Assembly (NCBI GenBank): GCA_002388905.1
Contig: DGNJ01000092.1
Span: 1 to 5,219, forward strand
DNA from: Cellvibrionales bacterium UBA4495
GTDB taxonomy: Bacteria > Pseudomonadota > Gammaproteobacteria > Pseudomonadales > Porticoccaceae
Length of the DNA: 5,219 bases
Direction of reading: 5' to 3'
Shown: positions 1-4,667 of the stretch, in pieces
Layout: each line of letters opens with the position of its first letter
Numbering within the stretch: the first letter of the stretch is position 1
The notes under the pieces: generated by a model
What the model saw: the letters and a program-made list of their open reading frames with translations, nothing else
What the model was told of the DNA's origin: nothing
Databases searched by the model: none
Position numbers and translations under genes: made by a program

Positions 1-18
1 TATTTTCCGCATGGCCCA

Positions 19-912
19 CTAGTGTCCGCGACGCAAAGCCTCGATACGCTCTTCCAGGGGTGGATGGCTCATGAACAGCCGGGTGGCCGCCTTTTTCCAG
101 CCGCTGGAGATGCCGAAAGCGGTGAGGGTATCCGGCATTTCGTTGGGGATGTGGGCACGGGTCTCGTCGAGGAGCCTCTGCAGGGCGCCGATCATGGCGC
201 CGCTGCCGGCCAGCTGCGCACCGGCGGCATCGGCGCGGAACTCCCGCCAGCGGGAAAACCACATGACGATCATGGAGGCGAGTATGCCGAGCACGATTTG
301 CAGGACGATCACGATCATGAAGTAGCCAATGCCGTGACCCCGTTCGTTCCTGAATACCGCCCGGTCGATAACGCTGCCCAGGATACGGGCGAAAAACAAC
401 ACAAACGTATTGAGGACGCCCTGGATCAGGGTCAGGGTCACCATGTCGCCGTTGGCCACGTGGCCGATCTCGTGGGCCAGCACGGCCCGGACTTCATCTT
501 TGTTAAACCGGTTGAGCAGGCCCGCGCTTACCGCCACCAGGGCTTTGTCCCTGTTCCAGCCGGTCGCGAAAGCGTTGGATTGCTGGGCGGGGAAAATGCC
601 CACCTCGGGCATGCCGATGCCGGCTTTGCCGGCCAGTTCGGCAACGGTATCCACCAGCCAGCGCTGGTCCGGTGTTTCCGGGGTGGCAATGATCCGCGTG
701 CCGGTTCCCATCCTGGCCATGGTTTTGGATAGCAGCAGGGATACAAAGGAGCCGCCGAAACCGAACAGGGCGCAAAACACCAGCAGGCCGGTGAGGTTGG
801 TGTGGATACCCTGGCCGGCCAGGTACTGTTCCAGGCCCAGTACCCGGAAAATAATGCTGAACAGCACCAGGATGGCAATGTTGGTACCCAGGAAAAGGCC
901 GATTCGCAGCAC
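19..912 (-). CDS. htpX: Protease HtpX, membrane zinc metalloprotease (M48B)
   Basis: HtpX is an inner-membrane zinc endopeptidase that degrades misfolded or damaged membrane proteins, overlapping in role with FtsH. At 297 aa it is close to the E. coli protein (293 aa) and matches it along its whole length. Two hydrophobic segments (about residues 4-24 and 40-62) precede the catalytic domain. The motif HEIGH at 147-151 gives zinc ligands H147 and H151 and catalytic E148. The third zinc ligand is E224 in WREFRADA. Two further hydrophobic stretches (about 161-181 and 196-219) surround the active-site region, and the end carries the family signature [13 protein letters not shown]. The start is GTG at 912-910, giving MLRIGLF as in relatives, with a strong AAGGAGA ribosome site six bases upstream. 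It is transcribed away from all other genes here and has a sigma-32-like promoter upstream, in keeping with its known heat-shock control. Nothing looks broken. Confidence 0.97.
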   Translation of the reverse strand: MLRIGLFLGTNIAILVLFSIIFRVLGLEQYLAGQGIHTNLTGLLVFCALFGFGGSFVSLLLSKTMARMGTGTRIIATPETPDQRWLVDTVAELAGKAGIGMPEVGIFPAQQSNAFATGWNRDKALVAVSAGLLNRFNKDEVRAVLAHEIGHVANGDMVTLTLIQGVLNTFVLFFARILGSVIDRAVFRNERGHGIGYFMIVIVLQIVLGILASMIVMWFSRWREFRADAAGAQLAGSGAMIGALQRLLDETRAHIPNEMPDTLTAFGISSGWKKAATRLFMSHPPLEERIEALRRGH

Positions 913-918
913 GGAAGT

Positions 919-925
919 TCTCCTT
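919..925 (-). promoter_or_regulatory. Ribosome binding site of htpX, deciding the GTG start
   Basis: On the minus strand the sequence reads AAGGAGA, then six bases, then GTG at 912-910. This near-perfect Shine-Dalgarno match fixes the non-ATG start. The resulting N-terminus also aligns with known HtpX proteins. Confidence 0.85.
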
Positions 926-967
926 GTCGGTGGCTGGAGGCAGAGATGGCACTCAATGGAGACTGCC

Positions 968-975
968 TATAAGAT
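968..975 (+). promoter_or_regulatory. Possible -10 element for the lipoprotein-slyX operon
   Basis: TATAAGAT at this position contains TATAAG, five of six to the sigma-70 -10 consensus, facing the lipoprotein gene whose start is about 70 bases downstream. No good -35 hexamer lies 16-18 bases upstream. The same bases read from the other strand overlap the candidate htpX -10. The call rests on one hexamer only and is weak. Confidence 0.25.
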
Positions 976-999
976 GTGTCCGGTGTCGAAAAAATCAAG
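972..999 (-). promoter_or_regulatory. Candidate sigma-32 (heat-shock) promoter of htpX
   Basis: On the minus strand CTTGAT (999-994) is followed by 14 bases and then ACACATCT (979-972). The known RpoH consensus is CTTGAA, 13-15 bases, CCCCATNT. The -35 hexamer matches 5 of 6, the spacer is in range, and the -10 matches at five of its seven fixed positions. It lies about 60-90 bases upstream of the htpX start, leaving a leader of roughly 50 bases. htpX belongs to the sigma-32 regulon in E. coli, which makes the match more credible. A sigma-70 reading (TTGATT, 19 bases, CTTATA) is possible but has poor spacing. Confidence 0.5.
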
Positions 1000-1043
1000 A
1001 TGCCCGTGCGCTTTTGCCGGGACCTTTGTCGATGGAGCACGTC

Positions 1044-1514
1044 ATGAACCACAGGATAACCCTTTGCGGCGTCTTTGGCCTGCTTTTGCTGCTGGCCGGC
1101 TGCGCCGGGCTCGGGCGTCAGTTTGAGGCACCGGAAGTCCAACTGGTGCAATTTCGTCCGTTGCCGAGCGAGGGGTTCGAGCAGCGTTTTGCCATGAAAC
1201 TGCGGGTCCTGAACCCCAACGACAAGGCCCTGGAACTGGACGGGCTTTACTACACCGTGAAGCTGCAGGGGCACAAGGTGGTCAGTGGCGTCAGTTCCCA
1301 ATTGCCGACCATTCCGGCCTACGGTGAAGGAACCGTCGAACTGGAGGCCGCCACCAGCCTGATCGGCGGTTTCCGGGTCCTCAGCGAGTGGCTCAGCGAT
1401 CCGGGCCGGCCCGTGGCTTACGAACTGGAAACGCGCCTGAGTACCGGTTGGTGGGGGTTGCCCGTGACCGTCACCGAGAAGGGCGAAATCGCCGCGCCGG
1501 GGGCCCGGCCATGA
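1044..1514 (+). CDS. LEA14/WHy-type lipoprotein
   Basis: A predicted 156-aa lipoprotein. The N-terminus MNHR followed by a leucine-rich segment ends in the lipobox LLAGC, so C20 would be lipidated after signal peptidase II cleavage. The +2 residue is alanine, not aspartate, which predicts sorting to the outer membrane. The mature part (about residues 28-150) is a beta-rich domain with the pattern of the LEA type 2 / water-stress-and-hypersensitivity family: F.MKLRVLNPNDKALELDGLYYTV near the start, then G...G.V.S.LPTIPAYGEGTVEL. The family's role in bacteria is poorly defined; envelope stress protection is often suggested. The start at 1044 has GGAG six bases upstream. An in-frame ATG at 1032 and the longer frame from 924 are less likely because they would push the signal peptide inward. 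Its stop overlaps the slyX start (ATGA), so the two are translationally coupled. Confidence 0.88.
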   Translation: MNHRITLCGVFGLLLLLAGCAGLGRQFEAPEVQLVQFRPLPSEGFEQRFAMKLRVLNPNDKALELDGLYYTVKLQGHKVVSGVSSQLPTIPAYGEGTVELEAATSLIGGFRVLSEWLSDPGRPVAYELETRLSTGWWGLPVTVTEKGEIAAPGARP

Positions 1515-1723
1515 GCGACGAGCGCCTCACCGACCTGGAAATCCGTATCGCCTACCAGGAGGATACACTCCGGAGTCTCGACACCACGGTGGCCAGGCAG
1601 CAGGCCGACATAGAGCGCCTGGAGCGAATGAACCGCGAACTTTACCAGCGCCTGCGGGAAGTGAGCGAACTCATGGAGGCGGGTAGCAAGGCCCCGGCCC
1701 ACGAAAAACCACCGCATTATTGA
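1511..1723 (+). CDS. slyX: SlyX family protein
   Basis: A 70-aa soluble protein typical of SlyX (E. coli 72 aa). Residues about 4-58 are heptad-rich and should form one coiled coil, containing the family pattern LTDLEIRIAYQEDTLRSLD. The C-terminus has the characteristic proline-rich end PPHY. The name comes from its position next to slyD in E. coli; the molecular function is unknown. No slyD gene is present here. The ATG overlaps the stop of the lipoprotein gene by the ATGA arrangement and there is no clear Shine-Dalgarno site, so translation probably depends on coupling. A longer in-frame ORF runs from 1388, but the extra residues do not resemble SlyX and would overlap the lipoprotein by more than 120 bases. 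Confidence 0.93.
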   Translation: MSDERLTDLEIRIAYQEDTLRSLDTTVARQQADIERLERMNRELYQRLREVSELMEAGSKAPAHEKPPHY

Positions 1724-1756
1724 CGGCCTTCAGGGAGGGAGGTACTCCGGTTACAC

Positions 1757-1777
1757 TGCCGGGGACGGCAACTGCCG
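1757..1777 (+). repeat. Alternating inverted-repeat arms in the slyX downstream gap
   Basis: Three arms occur in a row: TGCCG (1757-1761), CGGCA (1766-1770) and TGCCG (1773-1777). The first pair closes a GGGA loop, which fits the GNRA tetraloop class. The second pair would have only two loop bases and is unlikely to form. No T-run follows, so this is not a standard terminator. It may be a weak RNA hairpin in the leader of the next gene, or chance in GC-rich DNA. Confidence 0.3.
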
Positions 1778-1808
1778 GTCACGGGCCGGCCAGGATCGGT
1801 GTGCAACC

Positions 1809-2021
1809 ATGAAATTCTTTCGCCTATTGGCTTTTATGGTGCTCGGCGCGACAGTGATGATCGTCTGCCTGCTCTGGGTAGCCCAGTTTTTCGGCATCGA
1901 GGATGACACCACGCCAGTCATCTGGCTGGAAAAGGGCGTTCAATACGACGAGTCCTCGGAGTCCGGGCCGCCGCGTCTGCCCGGCGACGGGCCCCGGCGA
2001 TCACCGGCAGACGACGAGTAA
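1809..2021 (+). CDS. Small single-pass membrane protein, function unknown
   Basis: A 70-aa protein I do not recognise. A short basic start (MKFFR) precedes one strongly hydrophobic segment at about residues 6-29. A hydrophilic tail follows (about 30-70) rich in Asp, Glu, Ser and Pro and ending in PADDE. By the positive-inside rule the N-terminus would be cytoplasmic and the acidic tail periplasmic. An uncleaved anchor is more likely than a secretion signal, because no clear signal peptidase site is visible. The ribosome site is poor: the nearest candidate, AGGA at 1792-1795, is 13 bases from the ATG. It ends eight bases before the M15 peptidase gene, so the two are probably co-transcribed and may work together in the envelope. 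That link is inferred from spacing alone. Confidence 0.7.
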   Translation: MKFFRLLAFMVLGATVMIVCLLWVAQFFGIEDDTTPVIWLEKGVQYDESSESGPPRLPGDGPRRSPADDE

Positions 2022-2029
2022 ATGCCGTT

Positions 2030-2713
2030 ATGACCGCTTTTCCGGACACCCTGGCAGTCACCGGCAACAGCACCGATCATCTTGCCGATGTGGGGGAGGG
2101 CGTGTGCCTGCACCGGGAGGTGCTCGCCCCGTTCCGGGCCCTGGCGGCGGACGCCGCCGGCGACGGTATTGCCCTGCGGATTGCCAGCGGGTTTCGCAGT
2201 TTCGAGCGCCAGCTTGCCATCTGGAACGGCAAGGCCCTGGGCCGCCGGGCCGTCCTCGACGACGATGGCCGGCCCCTGATCCTGGCTTCCCTCTCCGATC
2301 GCGACAAGGTCTTTGCCATCCTGCGCTGGTCGGCATTGCCTGGAGCCTCCCGCCACCACTGGGGAACGGACCTGGATATATGGGATGCCGCCGCCGTGCC
2401 CCCGGACTATCGGCTGCGGCTCGAGAACTCGGAGTACGGTCCCGACGGACCCTTCCACCGGCTGGGGGCCTGGCTCGACGTTCTTGACACCGATTCCGAT
2501 AGCCACTTCTTTCGACCCTACCGGGTCGATCTTGGCGGTATCGGGCCCGAGCCCTGGCATATCAGCTATCGGCCCCTGGCGGCGGCGTACGAATCGAAGT
2601 TGACACTCGAACTGTTGCGGGGCGTGCTGGAAAATACCGATATCGCCCTGCGTGAAGCCGTGCTCGATAATCTGGAGGAAATCTTCGAGCGCTTTGTCAG
2701 CGTGCGCGCCTGA
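2030..2713 (+). CDS. M15 family zinc peptidase (D-Ala-D-Ala carboxypeptidase/VanY type)
   Basis: A 227-aa member of peptidase family M15, whose known members cleave D-Ala-D-Ala ends or related peptidoglycan peptides. All core motifs are present in order: SGFRSFERQ at 53-61 (substrate-binding R56), SRHHWGTDLDI at 107-117 (zinc ligands H109 and D116, family pattern SxHxxGxxxD) and EPWHISY at 174-180 (catalytic base E174, zinc ligand H177). Residues about 186-227 form an extra alpha-helical tail. There is no signal peptide or membrane segment: the N-terminus MTAFPDTLAV is not hydrophobic enough. The protein is therefore predicted to be cytoplasmic or exported by another route, which is unusual for a wall enzyme. 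The start at 2030 lacks a clear Shine-Dalgarno site. The substrate cannot be read from the sequence. Confidence 0.88.
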   Translation: MTAFPDTLAVTGNSTDHLADVGEGVCLHREVLAPFRALAADAAGDGIALRIASGFRSFERQLAIWNGKALGRRAVLDDDGRPLILASLSDRDKVFAILRWSALPGASRHHWGTDLDIWDAAAVPPDYRLRLENSEYGPDGPFHRLGAWLDVLDTDSDSHFFRPYRVDLGGIGPEPWHISYRPLAAAYESKLTLELLRGVLENTDIALREAVLDNLEEIFERFVSVRA

Positions 2714-2721
2714 AAAAAAGT

Positions 2722-2749
2722 AATGGCATTCCGGCCCGGTGCCGCCATT
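2722..2749. repeat. Inverted repeat with flanking A-tract, terminator-like on the minus strand
   Basis: AATGGC (2722-2727) and GCCATT (2744-2749) form a six-base stem around 16 bases. That loop itself contains CCG...CGG (2731-2733 and 2737-2739). Seven A residues lie just before it (2713-2719), so read from the minus strand the hairpin is followed by ACTTTTTTT, as in an intrinsic terminator. On the plus strand no T-run follows. It sits directly after the M15 peptidase stop. No minus-strand gene ends here, so its use is unclear. Confidence 0.4.
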
Positions 2750-2776
2750 GCATCCATGCTCCGGATACGGGATAGT
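2748..2776 (+). promoter_or_regulatory. Possible sigma-70 promoter for cysE-dgkA
   Basis: TTGCAT (2748-2753) and GATAGT (2771-2776) are separated by 17 bases. The -35 matches three of six and the -10 four of six, with ideal spacing. It lies in the 98-base gap before cysE and would give a leader of about 30 bases. The match is modest and may be chance. Confidence 0.3.
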
Positions 2777-2811
2777 TCGGACTACCAATTTGCAGCTTCC
2801 CCTTTTCATTC

Positions 2812-3612
2812 ATGGCAGAAAACCCCGATAACCTCTGGCAGGTGCTGAGATCCGAGATCGACGAGGTAACCCGGCAGGAGCCTGCCCTGGCGAGCTACTT
2901 CCACGCGGCGGTGCTGAGTCACGACACCCTGGAGTCGGCACTGGCCTACTCGCTGGCGCAGTTGCTGGGCAGCGAAGTGGTGTCCTCCCTGTCGCTTTAC
3001 CAGGTTATTGAGCACGGCTTTGCCGCCGATGCCCGCATCGGCGAGCGGATGCGCCGGGATCTGGTTGCCTACTATGACCGGGATCCGGCCTGCGACCGCT
3101 ATTACATGCCCCTGCTTTATTTCAAGGGTTTTCACGCTCTCCAGGCCCACCGTATCGCCCACTGGCTGTGGAGCGACGGCCGCCGACCCATGGCTCTCTT
3201 TATCCAGAGCAAGGTTTCCGAAATCTTCGGGGTTGATATCCATCCGGCGGCACAGATTGGCGGCGGCATCATGATCGATCACGCCACCGGCGTGGTGGTG
3301 GGCGAGACCGCGGTGATCGAGGACAACGTGTCCATGCTGCACTCGGTGACGCTGGGGGGTACCGGCAGGGAAACCGGCGATCGCCATCCCAAGATACGCC
3401 AGGGTGTGCTGATTGCCACCGGCGCCAAAATCCTGGGCAATATCGAGATTGGTGAAGGTGCCAAGATAGGTGCCGGGAGTCTGGTGATCAGGACAGTACC
3501 GCCCCACACCACCGTGGCGGGCGTACCCGGTCGGGTGGTGGGCGAGTTGCTCAAGACCGTTCCCGCCCTGGACATGGACCATCGCCTCAACAACGGCGGA
3601 GAGCCCCGGTGA
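2812..3612 (+). CDS. cysE: Serine O-acetyltransferase
   Basis: CysE transfers acetyl from acetyl-CoA to L-serine, making O-acetylserine, the committed step of cysteine biosynthesis. At 266 aa it is close to the E. coli enzyme (273 aa) and similar throughout. Residues about 8-138 are the helical N-terminal domain (LLYFKGFHALQAHRIAHWLW at 101-120). Residues about 140-245 are the left-handed beta-helix of hexapeptide repeats. The catalytic pair is D142 (VDIHP) and H157 (DHATG), with H192 in DRHPKI; GGTG and AGVPGRVVG are also conserved. The C-terminus ends in GEPR, not the isoleucine by which the E. coli-type enzyme docks into CysK. No Shine-Dalgarno site precedes the ATG, but the N-terminus fits the family. 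Its stop overlaps the dgkA GTG start, so the two are coupled, though no pathway joins them. Confidence 0.96.
   Translation: MAENPDNLWQVLRSEIDEVTRQEPALASYFHAAVLSHDTLESALAYSLAQLLGSEVVSSLSLYQVIEHGFAADARIGERMRRDLVAYYDRDPACDRYYMPLLYFKGFHALQAHRIAHWLWSDGRRPMALFIQSKVSEIFGVDIHPAAQIGGGIMIDHATGVVVGETAVIEDNVSMLHSVTLGGTGRETGDRHPKIRQGVLIATGAKILGNIEIGEGAKIGAGSLVIRTVPPHTTVAGVPGRVVGELLKTVPALDMDHRLNNGGEPR
3598..3603 (+). promoter_or_regulatory. Ribosome binding site of dgkA inside the cysE end
   Basis: GGAGAG lies five bases before the GTG at 3609 and within the last codons of cysE. It supports the GTG start and suggests dgkA can be initiated independently as well as through coupling. Confidence 0.6.
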
Positions 3613-3998
3613 ACGGTTCGGTGGATGCGGGTCGCCAGACGCCGGGGGTTCGGGGGCTGCTTCGCCGGCGGCTGGTGGATGCCCTGCGCTACTCCCTGCA
3701 GGGCTTGCGGGCCTGTGCGCACAGCGAGGAGGCCTTTCGCACCGAACTTGCGCTGGCGGTCGTTCTGGTGCCCCTGGGCCTTTGGCTGGGACAGGGGGCC
3801 GTGGAGAAAACGCTGCTGGTGGCTGTGGTCTTCATTGTTTTGATTGTCGAGTTGCTTAACACAGCGGTGGAGATGACCGTGGATCGCATTGGCCTGGAGC
3901 GTGACAACCTGGCCAGACAGGCCAAGGACATCGGTTCCGCCGCCGTGTTCCTGAGTATGCTGCTGTTCCTGACGGTCTGGGGGATTCTGTTGTCCTGA
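3609..3998 (+). CDS. dgkA: Diacylglycerol kinase (prokaryotic, DgkA)
   Basis: DgkA is a small trimeric inner-membrane kinase that uses ATP to phosphorylate diacylglycerol to phosphatidate. It recycles the lipid released when membrane-derived glucans or lipopolysaccharide are modified. The 129-aa product is slightly longer than the E. coli protein (122 aa) because of its N-terminal extension. An amphipathic N-terminal helix region includes RYSLQGLRA and EEAFRTE. Three membrane segments follow at about 45-61, 68-85 and 110-128. Active-site residues are present: E40 (SEEAFR), E81, N84 and E88 in IVELLNTAVE, and K106-D107 in AKDIGSAAV. The start is GTG, overlapping the cysE stop in the sequence GTGA. 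Some DgkA relatives phosphorylate undecaprenol, but that is mainly the Gram-positive branch; this protein looks like the gammaproteobacterial lipid kinase. Confidence 0.95.
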   Translation: MNGSVDAGRQTPGVRGLLRRRLVDALRYSLQGLRACAHSEEAFRTELALAVVLVPLGLWLGQGAVEKTLLVAVVFIVLIVELLNTAVEMTVDRIGLERDNLARQAKDIGSAAVFLSMLLFLTVWGILLS

Positions 3999-4032
3999 TT
4001 TGAAGGAGCCGGCAAAAACGGGACACAGGTAC

Positions 4033-4061
4033 TCGACCTTTCCCCGGGTTTGACCAATAAT
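4033..4061 (+). promoter_or_regulatory. Candidate sigma-70 promoter before the 167-aa gene
   Basis: TCGACC (4033-4038) and AATAAT (4056-4061) are 17 bases apart. They match the sigma-70 consensus at four of six and five of six positions. Transcription would begin near 4068, leaving a leader of about 28 bases that contains the ribosome site. It is the best sigma-70 match among the gaps of this window. Confidence 0.5.
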
Positions 4062-4095
4062 CGGGACATGCGCTCTGCAAAGGGGGACATGGCGG

Positions 4096-4599
4096 ATGGC
4101 TGATCAATACGACGTGATATTTCGGGGCGATGTCCTGCCCGGGCACAGCGTTGTGGCTGTGCGTGACAATCTCAAGGCACTTTTCAAGCTTGACGACGAC
4201 CGCATCGCCCAGATGTTTACCGGCCGGCCCGTGGCCATCCGGCGGGGCATCGATAAGGACCTCGCCGACCGGTTCAGGGTGGCCATGGAAAAATCCGGTG
4301 CCATCGTCGAGATCCGGCCGGCACCGGCGGCGAAAACAACCGTCGAAGCCACCGCTCCCGGGCGGGCGGAGGACGAAGCGGCGACAGTCTCCGCACCCTC
4401 GTTCGATGTCGAGCCGGTGGGTGCCGACGTGCTCAAGCCGGGTGAGCGACAACCGGTCGAGGCGCCGGCCATCAGTACCGACCACCTGAGTGTGGAGGAA
4501 CCGGGGGCCGACGTGCTGCGTCCTGACGAGCGCCGCGCGGTACCGGAGAAAGACATCGATACCTCACATCTGAGCGTCGAGCCGGAGCCTCGCTCCTGA
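4096..4599 (+). CDS. Uncharacterised protein: L7/L12-CTD-like domain plus 28-residue repeats
   Basis: A 167-aa soluble protein with no signal peptide or membrane segment, which I cannot name. Residues about 4-75 form a compact domain: YDVIFRG, a helix with AVRDNLKALFKL, then RPVAIRRGIDKDLADRF and AMEKSGAIVEIRP. The order of these elements closely follows the C-terminal domain of ribosomal protein L7/L12 (FDVIL ... VIKAVR ... LKEGVSKDDAE ... LEEAGAEVEVK, recalled from E. coli). This is inferred from pattern, not from a search. A low-complexity Ala/Glu/Pro linker spans about 76-104. The tail has two tandem 28-residue units (108-135 and 136-163), each with GADVL.P.ER and (D/S)HLSVE. The tail is acidic and proline-rich, so probably extended. 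Start: ATG at 4096 after AGGGGG at 4081-4086; an ATG at 4089 is out of frame. The gene has its own promoter-like site. Confidence 0.82.
   Translation: MADQYDVIFRGDVLPGHSVVAVRDNLKALFKLDDDRIAQMFTGRPVAIRRGIDKDLADRFRVAMEKSGAIVEIRPAPAAKTTVEATAPGRAEDEAATVSAPSFDVEPVGADVLKPGERQPVEAPAISTDHLSVEEPGADVLRPDERRAVPEKDIDTSHLSVEPEPRS
4417..4584 (+). repeat. Two 84-base coding tandem repeats (28 residues each)
   Basis: Unit one spans 4417-4500 and unit two 4501-4584, exactly adjacent and in frame. At protein level they share GADVL(K/R)P.ER in the first half and HLSVE near the end. A further partial match precedes them (DVEP at residues 104-107) and follows them (EPRS). The DNA has diverged: the longest clear shared stretch is gccgacgtgct. 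The duplication is therefore old, and conserved positions probably reflect selection on the protein. Confidence 0.75.
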
Positions 4600-4667
4600 A
4601 CTGGCCGGCACGTGGTGCGGGGTTAACAGCTATTGCCGGATGGTGCCGTCACCGTTAATCTTTCCCC

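Noticed and set aside
22..732. Long open frame on the plus strand antisense to htpX
   Set aside because: It lies wholly opposite the clear HtpX coding sequence, its product has no recognisable domain, and long antisense frames are expected in GC-rich DNA.
924..1043. Longer upstream start for the lipoprotein gene
   Set aside because: It would add 40 residues before a clear signal peptide with lipobox. The ATG at 1044 has a well-spaced GGAG, whereas the extension has no signal-like character.
1388..1510. N-terminal extension of SlyX
   Set aside because: The added residues do not resemble SlyX and are the lipoprotein gene read in another frame. The ATG at 1511 gives the expected family length.
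1757..1791. Possible terminator after slyX
   Set aside because: There are short GC-rich stems and a GGCCGGCC palindrome (1784-1791), but no T-run follows any of them. I list only the hairpin arms, at low confidence.
1940..2809. 289-aa minus-strand frame opposite the M15 peptidase
   Set aside because: The plus strand encodes an M15 protein with all motifs. The antisense product is rich in Gly, Arg and Pro and resembles no family, and it has no ribosome site that I can see.
2806..3582. 258-aa minus-strand frame opposite cysE
   Set aside because: It mirrors a highly conserved CysE gene. Its His/Gly-rich composition is a by-product of the hexapeptide-repeat codons on the other strand.
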